NCBI GenBank assembly: GCA_025618425.1
Contig: CM046832.1
Location: 71,510,187 to 71,574,186, forward strand
DNA from: Heliocidaris tuberculata
Lineage: Eukaryota; Echinodermata; Echinoidea; Camarodonta; Echinometridae
DNA: 64,000 bases
Reading direction: 5' to 3'
Made by a program: the position numbers and the translations under genes. Every line of letters starts with the position of its first letter. The stretch's first letter is position 1. The notes below the pieces were generated by a model. The model did no database searches. It was not told the origin of the DNA and saw nothing but the letters and a program-made list of their open reading frames with translations. Shown here in pieces: positions 55,300 to 64,000 of this stretch.

Positions 55300-56536
55300 T
55301 TCCCATTTAAAAAAATCACCATGTCATGTACTAAACTTTTCAATGCAATTTTCAATTTGGCCGCGCTCATCCCTATATATCTGTTTCTGTACGACGGGGT
55401 ACACGCGCGCACCCACTGGAGTCATGCACCGGCACCGATATCCGGAGAACAGTTAAGTGCGTATGTAACTCTATGGTCATGCTCCATTTGTAAGAGATGC
55501 CCTGGACCATCTCCAGGAGTTGGGAACATCTACAAGAAATCTGGCAAATTTAGACATCTCTATCTGAATTTGCATGCAGAAGATGATGAACATTCCTCGT
55601 CAAGAAAGCTGAGACCAATCTGCCCAACAAGATGGCTTACACGTTGTGCTTCCGTAGTGGCCTTGTTGAATAACTATGAAGATGTTCTAGAAGCACTGAA
55701 GATAGCATCCCGTGACTTTGGGACAGACTTCTCCTCACAAGCAAATGGGATAAGGAAATGCATCTCTTCAGGGAAATGTGTCCTCGGCCTAGTAGCAGTC
55801 TTGCCAGTCCTGCAATGCCTGGAGAAGTTCAACAGATCTTCCAAAGTTCCACTACTACCATTTCAGGGATGCTTGCCTTAGCAGACATTGTTGAAACTGA
55901 ACTTCAGAAGCTCCGCTCCGATGATAGTTTCAGCAAGCTGTTTGAAGATGCAAAGTGGAACCTTGATCCTCTGATTGCACGCTCACAAAGAATCCCTGCA
56001 AGGTATACAATGATGGGTCCCAGCAATATGTTTCAAGCTCTATCGAAGAAATGTATCGCACTGACTTCTTCAAGGTTATTGACAGCGTCCTTTCCAGTAT
56101 GAGGACATACTTTAGCACAACAGATCTCCAGGAACAGAACAAGTTGGCATCCATGCTTCTATCTGGCTCATTCCACCAAGACCTTGCCTTCTTCCGACGT
56201 CTGTTTACCTGTTCATCTCTTGAAGAATGCAGAATGCTCTTCAGACACATGGTGCCTGAAGTACGGAGAATGTTCCCCCAAGTTGAACAACTTCTGCGAC
56301 TCATGTTGGTATCACCTGCCAGCTCACGTGAGGCAGAGAGATCATTTAGTGCTTTGAGGCTGGTGAAAACTTGGCTGAGGAATACGATGAAGCAAGAGAG
56401 ACTGAATCATCTGATGGTTTGTCATGTGCATCGCGATAGATTAGCAGTAATTAAAATACATGATATAGCAGCATCGTTTGCACGCAATTCAGATTCAAGG
56501 AGGCACATTTTTTGGCAGGATGAGATATACTCATGA
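55300..56536 (+). pseudogene. hAT transposase pseudogene (ZMYM1-like class), 5'-truncated
   Basis: Frame 1 carries LRPICPTRWLTRCASVVALL and NNYEDVLEALKIA, the central block of animal hAT/ZMYM1-like transposases. Near 55845 the frame moves and continues as TISGMLALADIVETELQKL. Near 56025 it moves again and continues as MYRTDFFKVIDSVLSSMRTY and the dimerisation block SPASSREAERSFSALRLVKT, ending ...DEIYS at the stop near 56536. Two frameshifts and the lack of the N-terminal zinc finger and first catalytic Asp region make it non-functional. The flank at 55130 (ATGGGCGTCAATCGG) resembles the terminus of the MITE at 51265. No right-hand terminus was found. Confidence 0.8.
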
Positions 56537-56539
56537 AAT

Positions 56540-57130
56540 TTAAAGTAGTATGAACCCTTTGTAGAAGTTTTGCTTGCTTTTGAGGCAGATAATGAAAGAA
56601 GGGCATTGGTGAAAGTGTGAGAAAATGTTAATAAATAATAAGAAGATTATGATTATATGACAGCTGCAATCACTGATGATATATAATAAAATCGCCCACT
56701 AGTAAACGCAGTCACTGTGGGGGATGTCATACATGGAGAACTCTCCCTTGGTGTACAACAATATCCAAAATATCATATTCCCCCCCCCCCCCCCCTTTCT
56801 AATGATAGCTAGAATAGACCTTTTGCCCACGATATCATGTTTAACATATTTTTACACATGTAACATTTCTGTTCTACCATTAGAATTGAGAAGAGAGATA
56901 ATTTTAGTGGAATTTGTACAAAAGTAATGGGAATGTTCTCCTATAAATTCATCATTGTCATGGTCTCATTGCCTATGGGAGGATTTCCATATCATTAGGT
57001 ATCAAAACTGTTTTGAAAATTCATATCTTTCTCATTCATGGTCTAATTTTGCTCAAAATTTAAGTAATGCATACATGTTTCTTTAATTACTCTGCATTCT
57101 TCCAAATTTATCTGAAGAGTTGGTTCCCCT
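56540..57130. other. Flank of the hAT pseudogene, nothing recognised
   Basis: AT-rich with one poly-C run near 56780. The right terminus of the hAT element is not visible here. Confidence 0.4.
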
Positions 57131-57134
57131 TTAA

Positions 57135-57717
57135 AGGAGAATGAAACCCTGGGTATAATCAATTTTAATGAAAAGAGAGGATAGAGAGAAGCCATTTAAA
57201 AAAAGTTCCATCAAAATCGGTTATGAAATAAGAAAGTTATGAAAGTTTCAAAAGTCTCAATTTACTTTCTATGGCCATCCTCAAATTGGCAATATTGCTT
57301 CAAAGTGACAGGTTTAGTGGTACAACTCTCCATATGTTTTGTACACAAAATTTCATATTTTCCCCATTTTCTCTCAAAATGCTGCTTGTCTTTTTGTGAA
57401 CTCAACATATGTTGGGTCAAATACATTTTCCCATGATATATCTTGAGCCAAGAAGGAGACAAGCTGCACCTTAAGAGATAATGGGGAAAATATGAAATTT
57501 TGTGTACAAAACATAGGGAGAGTTGTACTACTAAACCTGTCACTTTGAAGCAACATTGCCAGTTTGAGGATCGCCATAGAAAGTAAATTGAGACTTTTCA
57601 AACTTTCATAACTTTCTCATTTCATAACCGATTTTGATGGAACTTTTTTTCCAGTTGCTTCTGTCTATTCTCTCTTTTAATTAAAATTGATTTTTTTTCC
57701 CTGGGTTTCATTCTCCT
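57135..57717. mobile_element. Foldback MITE flanked by TTAA (family F5)
   Basis: TTAA, AGGAGAATGAAACCCTGGG at the left, CCCTGGGTTTCATTCTCCT and TTAA at the right. The arms are about 260 bp with few differences, including AATTTCATATTTTCCCCAT and its inverse. The two arms generate similar open frames on opposite strands, which are not genes. Confidence 0.9.
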
Positions 57718-57724
57718 TTAAATA

Positions 57725-59520
57725 TTCCTTATACATAACTCGATCTGTAACTTATGATTTCCAGGGTACATTTTGATGTGATGTTCTCTCATGTAGAATT
57801 CATTTTCGTATCAATGTGATCATATTTCTGCTTTTTCTTGCCAAATATATACATACACATAACAATTTAAATTAGGTAAGAATGGAAGGAAAACAAATTC
57901 AAAGCTTCTGAATCAGACAGTAGCCATTATAATTATCATGTATATGTGAATACATTGAATATTTGACAGAATTGGTACAATTCACTCTCAAAGTCAGACA
58001 AATTTGCAACTCTGTCATGATTTTGTGATGTCCGTCCAACACTATTCACTTGTGTATGTGTTTAAATCATAAATTCCCATTTTATCCTGAATTTTTTTTC
58101 CTAATGCCTTTCCCGAGATTATTCCTGAAAATGTCATTGCACTCATGCACCTTGATAGAATAATATTGTCAATTTCTTTTAGAACCCCCCCCCCCCCCAA
58201 AAAAAAAGGATTATTTTGATAAATGTGTACATTCATAAACCTTTATTTCGGATACGAATCTTACTTTGGAAAAAATCCCTTATTTTATGTTTATAAAGAA
58301 GAAAGACTTATTTTTTATTTATATTAATGCATATGAAGAAAAAAAAAACTTAGATACAATCATTACAACTTTAGAAAATTAAGGCATGATGAAATCAGTT
58401 TCTCAAGGAAAAGTGGGAATTTACAAATCAAGTCATCAATAGTGGAGAATGTCATCACAATCTCAAATTTGTCAATATGTCTCAATAAGATAGTGATTGT
58501 TATGAACAAATTCATAGCTTTCTTATTTGTGGTCAAATTTCCCCTTTAAATATACATGTACGCTTTTATTATAATGACTTGCAAAATTTTGGACCTACTA
58601 TCCAGATAGCGAAACCTCTTATTGAGTACCGATTGCCAGGCATTAACAATACAGTAAAACCACTAGAGCAACAAAATTAATGAACTATAGAAAATTAGAT
58701 ACATTCCCACAAAGAGATAAGTCTTTGAGGTTCACAAAACAGTTTGATTCTTGTGGTTGGAGAAATTAGCAGTTTCAACTTTTTCGTTTTCATTTCGAAA
58801 ATGTATCATTCATTTTCTATGGCAGAGCCATTTGAATTCACACTGGTTTCCACATATTTTTCTTAAGTTATGCTACAACTAAGTATTTGAAGTGGTAACC
58901 ATATACCCTTATACAGAGAGCTGAAGAAGACATACATGTACACAATGTTGCATGTTCATATTACATGATATGGATATTGTCTGTAAATACTTACTGAACA
59001 GGTCGGGTACATGACTTGTGAGATTGTTTAGAATATGACATGTTTTGTCAGAGAAGTTCACTTTTTATTTGTAAGATCATGAAGAACACTTGTTGAGATA
59101 AACTGTCTTATTTGGTGCATGCAATATCAAAGTTGTTTGAAGTTCAGCTGTGGGAAGGAAACAATTATAACCGTATCATGTCAGTGGTAAAGTCTACATT
59201 AATATGAAATTAAGCAACCTCCTTTCAAACTAAATATGTGATTAGTTCATTGACTTTTTTAAAAGTTCATGTTTGCCTACAACTGTACACTAGCTTTTTT
59301 GATAAATCTAGAGTTCATAGTTTATAGTTTGTGCATTAGTAAATGAAGTTCAAATGTCAACATTGGTGAAATTTTACACCAGTTAGTGAACAGGCATTCA
59401 GCCCTGAAATCCTATTATTAAATGGTGCATTCCTTTCACATAAATGTGGAAATATTCCTTTCAAGGGAAATAATAAAGCACAAGAAATCTGTAGGCACCC
59501 ATCAAACAGATGTACAGATA
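57725..59520. other. Intergenic stretch, nothing recognised
   Basis: AT-rich with a C run near 58186. No gene or repeat boundary that I can support. Confidence 0.4.
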
Positions 59521-59528
59521 ATTCTTAA

Positions 59529-59943
59529 GGCCACCGCACACCTTACGATCGGTCTGCGATCCGATTTGTGAAATAAATCGCTATGGCATTAAATATTGGC
59601 ATTTTAACAAATGAAATATACCATATTCATGTTCTGAAAAATAATATGAATACTAAACACAGGGTTTGGGTGAGCTGTCAGCTTTCTACAGGGAATAAGG
59701 GAAAAATTAGTTTCAAATCGTAGGCAGTCGTACGATTTTTGTGACGTCACTACGACTCGGAGCCGATTTGGCCATTCCACCGACGAGAAAACTCGGCGAA
59801 GGCCGTTTTATCGATTTTACTATCTGTATGACTATTCAGACCCTCAATCAAAAATATTTTTCGTTTTTAAATGATTTGTCAAATGATATTACAGTTTCTT
59901 CTGAAATCGGATCGCAGACCGATCGTAAGGTGTGCGGTGGCCT
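59529..59943 (+). mobile_element. TTAA-flanked MITE, family F6, copy 2 (uninterrupted)
   Basis: TTAA at 59525-59528 and 59944-59947. Inverted ends of about 40 bp begin GGCCACCGCACACCTTACGA. The same sequence with an extra insertion is at 7625-8273. Central words GTACGATTTTTGTGACGTCA are CpG-containing. Non-coding. Confidence 0.9.
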
Positions 59944-60500
59944 TTAAATGCATAGAGTGAGGCAAAAATACATGCATATAAGTCTGTGATTATTTGTTAC
60001 CATTTGGTAACTTGATGCAAACTGGTTTTAATGGCAAAACAAATCTTAGGAATTGCAGCCAGATGGACTGTGTAGATGACAAACTATTAGGTTTTTATAA
60101 TTTCCCATTATATGTTAAGTGGTAATTGCATGTATAACTGACAGGCATGAAAAGGCACTAGCTTTGCAACTCAAGTTGATATGGGAGGAATTTACATGTT
60201 TGTTTATTTAGGTAGTTAAAATTAGTAACTGCAACTTCAACAGGAATTATTTTCTTTCAATACTATAGATGGTGTTTCCATCTTCCTTTTCCCCTCAACT
60301 GCATGTCATTCAACTAAGTTGTGATAATAAATGTGTAATAATATGTCATATTTTTAGAAGTCCGAATAAAATATGACAAATAATGCATTTTATTTTGAGT
60401 ATGATATATTTGTACATATACAGTCATATTCAAGTCGTCATTGAACATAACCAGGCAACTTGATTTACATGGTAAAATTTCAGTATTAAATATGTCCATC

Positions 60501-60922
60501 CCAGCAAACACAAAACGTTTTCAGAACGTTCACAAAACGTTTTTATTAGGTCCGCTACGTTTTCGTCTTAATAAACGTTTACAAAACGTTTTTATTAGGT
60601 CCGCTACGTCTTCGTCTTTAATGAACGTTCACAAAACGTTTTTATTAGGTCCGCTACGACTTCGTCTTTATTAAACGTTTAAAAAACGTTTACAAAACGT
60701 TTTACCAAGACGTATTTTGGTGAACGTTTAACTGGAGTAGATGTTTATTATCATTATTATTATATGATTCTTACTGTAATTGTTGATGTTATTATCATCA
60801 TCTTTACTATTATTATTATTATTTTTATTATTATTATTATCATTATTATTATCATTACTATTATTATTATTATTGTTATCATCAATATTATTATTATCAT
60901 CATAATTATTGTTATTATTATC

Positions 60923-60987
<65 letters not shown>

Positions 60988-61745
60988 AAGTAAACACCAA
61001 ACGTTTTTAAAACGTCCAAAAGAAAACGTTTTTTAATCGTTTAAAATTGGACCATGTACATGATATAATCGATCATGATTCATGAAAATTCACAAAAAAA
61101 CCACGATTGACCAAAATCATATTTTAAAGAGGATAAACGGCAATCTATTTCGACAATTAAATTTGTGCTATAATGCAAAATGTATTTACATTAATTTTTA
61201 TGCCCGATGCAATTCGAAGAGGTATTTATAGGTCACAATTGAAAAAATGTAATCTTCAACTATTTTTTACGGTCATTGCCATCTGGTTCCTATATATAGA
61301 AAAACCTGCCAAGAAAACTATAAGTAGGTTTAGGATAGTGTATAATAGAATAGGATATAGGATGAGAGTTGGTAGAATTTATATATAGGATTAGAGTTGT
61401 TAGGATGCTAGGATTATAGACCATCACAATGAAAATAGAATGAGCAGAAACACCTTCATTCCAAGAAGCCACTCTTGTTTTTATTCTTATGTCTGCCAGG
61501 TTTTATAAACGTTCTTTAAAGGTTTTCTGGACGTTTCTAAAAGGTCTGCCGGGTTTCAAAACGTTCTAGAAAGGTTTTATGTACGTTCTGGAAGGATTTT
61601 TTTGGATGTACTTAAAACGTCCGCCAGGTTTTATGAAGGTTCTTTAAAGGTTTTTTGGACGTTTTTAAAACGTCTGCCAGGTTTCAAAACATTCTAGAAA
61701 GGTTTTTGAGAAACGTTTTATAAACGTTCATAAAACGTTTGCTGG
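60501..61745. mobile_element. CCAGCAAAC-ended element tiled with AACGTTTT words
   Basis: CCAGCAAAC (60501-60509) and GTTTGCTGG (61737-61745) are inverted ends. The left part has three ~50-bp direct units containing AAAACGTTTTTATTAGGTCC then GCTACGTCTTCGTCTT. The right part (61490 onward) has GTCTGCCAGGTTTTATAAAC and GGTTCTTTAAAGGTTTT units. A long (ATT)n tract (60735-60985) and a TATAGG-rich stretch lie between. No transposase frame. Confidence 0.75.
60735..60985. repeat. (ATT)n tract, about 250 bp
   Basis: Imperfect ATT/ATC repeats becoming pure ATT at the right end. Frames reading all Asn or all Ile across it are not genes. Confidence 0.95.
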
Positions 61746-62295
61746 AGGTTTTTTAAAGGTTCTTCAAACGTTTTTTAAACGTCCGTAGGTTTTCTTTTGA
61801 TAATTTTTTTCTGTACTACATTTATTTACCATTTCAAACAATTTTGGTGAAAGTGAAATGACAAGAAAATCAAATTTTGTAGCCATTTGCTTTACTTGCC
61901 ATCGCCGTTCTCATGGCTTTGGCAAATAACTTGATTGCAAGCCGAAATTTATATTATTGTATTCATCTCCTGACTATGCAAGTCTTTTACTTTTAAGAGT
62001 TTGATTTCAGTACGTTGCAATATACATGTATAGCCCTCAAGAAAATTCTTGTTTTTACAGATCACTGTTATGATCCAGACATCTGTGTTTTTTTGAAGGT
62101 TGGTAGGATATAGATTCCCACTCTAAATAAGAACACTAAAAATACATCAAGCCCAACGAAGCGCTTGTCACAACTGTCAAATTGGAAGCAAGATTTAATC
62201 ACTTATCTTTGCCAAGCCGATCAAATTCGAGAGCCATGAACTGCAAACAAGTCAGTACAGTTCTAATTTGATGCAAAGAACTCGACAGCAAAGGA

Positions 62296-62455
62296 TTTCG
62301 AAAAATCAACTTTAGGGCAATTTCAATACCCTGTTCGGATTACGTAATACGTCATTGTAATGTTCGCTTATTTCAATAGGCAATGGACATGGTTATTGAA
62401 ATTGCCTTAAGTTGATTTTTCGACTAATTCTTTGTCAAAATGTTATTTATCACGT
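62296..62455. mobile_element. Foldback MITE, family F7, copy 2
   Basis: TCGAAAAATCAACTTTAGGG and CAATTTCAATA on the left are mirrored by TTATTGAAATTGCCTTAAG and TTGATTTTTCGA on the right. The centre (GTTCGGATTACGTAATACGT) matches the copy at 34697 in the opposite orientation. Confidence 0.75.
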
Positions 62456-62804
62456 GAAATTTGCAGCAATATTTCTTATTGTACATATAAAACACTGAAT
62501 CACAATTAATTGCACAAGTGCTGTACTTGTATTCAAAATCACCGGCAGTCCCCAAAATAGTGGTAGAAGTTGAGGTTCTATGATGATTATGTTTTACTTG
62601 ATAAAGTCCTGACTTATATATAAGGATTATCATCAAAGATAAAAGGAAACATGGCAGAAGCATGTTGAACAAACCCTTAAATCAAAACAAATTTGTAGGC
62701 CTTTTTATACCAGATGACACTGTACAAAAAGTATAACGTTATGCAAGTCATCTACATGATACAAAAGAGGAAGTATATATTTTTTAACGTGTAGGCCTGG
62801 GGAA

Positions 62805-63222
62805 CCGACATTTGCTCCGGCGACAATTGTTCCTGCGACAAATGCTCCTAAAAATACGACAGTTGCTCCGCGACAATTGCTCCGCGACAATTTCTCCTGC
62901 GATAATAGCTCCTACGACATTTGCTCCTGCGACTATTGCTCCAGCGACAATTGCTCCTGCGACAATTGCTCCGTCGACGTTAGCTCCGATCGAGCGACAA
63001 TTGCTCCGCGACAACTGCTCCGTCGATCAAAATGAATATATGCGACAATTGCTCCGTCGACATTTGCTCCGATTGAGCGACAATTGCTCCGCAGATAAAA
63101 ATGAATATATGCAACAATAATGCTCCTGCGACAATTTCTCCGCCGACATTTGCTCCGAAAAATCGATTATTGCTCCGTCCATAGAAATGAATGTGCGACA
63201 TTTGCTCCTCGACAATTTTGAG
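62805..63222 (+). repeat. 15-bp tandem word array (GCGACAATTGCTCCT)n
   Basis: More than 20 units of GCGACAATTGCTCCT with substitutions, phased at 15 bp within blocks. They are broken by short AAAATGAATATAT inserts near 63030, 63095 and 63185. Because 15 is a multiple of three, several frames stay open and read as SRSNCR-like or APATI-like repeats; this is a by-product. The core CAATTG makes each unit nearly palindromic. Confidence 0.9.
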
Positions 63223-63224
63223 AT

Positions 63225-64000
63225 TCGTGATGAATCTTACGTATTTATTAATTCTTTGTAGCCAAACTATTAACTTTTGATATGTTTAAATGATTTTTTC
63301 AGGGTTTCATAAAAGATTTTTATTGAATACAAAAATCTTGTTTCAGCACTGTGAAAACAACGAATTGCATGACTGAGATACGTAAAAAACATATATTTTT
63401 AATCTTCCAGCCCGTATGCTAAAAAAAATTTAAAAAATAAAATAATACCAATTTTATACTCTAGACTATATCACTCTGTTGTTTAAATATTCACTTCATC
63501 CTTTTTTGCATTCAAACTTGTAGCCTATGAACAACTGTTTTATAGTTTGTTTTGAAAGTTCAGTTGTGTCTCCTTGTTTGTTTTTATTTTCATCTTAAAA
63601 TAAAATGTAACTTTTTTGTGACATCTGTCTGAATATGCTTGTCTTACGGTTATTTGTAAAGCGAAAATTATTACAGGGTACAAAGAAACATAGGCTATAC
63701 GACCCATGGAATGAGCTGTGGGAGACTTTCAAATTAATGATATTTAGGGCCATAAAATGTGATATTTGGGTAAAAAGTGTGATAACTGGACCACAATTAC
63801 CTATTGGGCAAATACGTAAGCTTTCGGGAAAAACACCTCACCCCCCCCCCCCGAAACATGGATTCTTTAAAAACATCTAAATACAATGAGAAAATGTGCA
63901 CACTAAAGGTTAAAGGACTATATCAAAATACTTTGTACACTCACCATCTTCATATTTTGTGCGGGGGTGCCCAGGGCTGATTGTCTGAGCCCCCCCCCCC
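63225..64000. other. Right edge, nothing recognised
   Basis: AT-rich sequence with C runs near 63841 and at the very end (63991-64000). No gene seen. Confidence 0.4.

Noticed and set aside
57239..57601. Similar 65-90-codon frames on both strands
   Set aside because: They are mirror images produced by the two arms of the F5 foldback MITE.
60728..61036. 90-codon frames of nearly pure Asn or Ile
   Set aside because: They are translations of the (ATT)n tract.
62705..63215. Repetitive peptides (APATI-like, SRSNCR-like) that could look like a structural protein
   Set aside because: The 15-bp unit keeps frames open on both strands at once. There is no start context, splice logic or domain.

Overview
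The window is AT-rich animal DNA with long introns, dense simple repeats and many small non-autonomous transposons. The repeat types (tRNA-derived SINE, abundant TTAA-flanked foldback MITEs, hAT MITEs with 8-bp target duplications, poly-G/C runs, arrays of short tiled words) and an IL-17-receptor-like gene carrying EGF repeats suggest a marine deuterostome, most likely an echinoderm such as a sea urchin. The species call is inference.

One real protein-coding gene is supported. It lies on the + strand from the left edge to 41360, and its 5' exons (signal peptide, first fibronectin-like domain) are outside the window. Twelve coding exons join without a frame break into 845 residues plus a stop. 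In order they give an IL-17R-type fibronectin III module (exons 1-4), five EGF-like domains with one exon each (exons 5-9), a single-pass transmembrane exon (exon 10), a short Pro/Ser/Thr linker (exon 11), and one large terminal exon with a SEFIR signalling domain and a Ser-rich tail carrying two copies of a 22-residue motif (exon 12). Every splice junction from exon 4 to exon 12 is phase 1, so each EGF exon is a symmetrical cassette.

Region by region: 1-7 kb holds the fibronectin-module exons. 7-20 kb is a 13-kb intron with a MITE pair, a ~150-bp satellite array (8.3-9.8 kb), a second degenerate array (12.6-13.3 kb), a 490-bp foldback (14.8-15.2 kb) and a CpG-richer promoter-like block (16.4-16.9 kb). 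20-33 kb holds the remaining EGF, TM and linker exons, interrupted by a broken THAP-domain gene and several MITEs. 33-40 kb is the last intron, with a decayed LINE on the minus strand and more MITEs. 40.1-41.4 kb is the SEFIR exon.

Downstream of 41.4 kb I find no intact gene. That part holds candidate poly(A) signals, a 17-bp/51-bp higher-order repeat, three hAT MITEs with 8-bp duplications, a SINE, a hAT transposase pseudogene (55.3-56.5 kb), a pair of back-to-back hairpins (54.4-54.5 kb) and two tiled-word elements (60.5-63.2 kb).

The most notable biology is the receptor itself: a SEFIR-signalling IL-17R-type protein whose juxtamembrane stalk is built from five exchangeable EGF cassettes and whose tail repeats a DSG phosphodegron-like motif.
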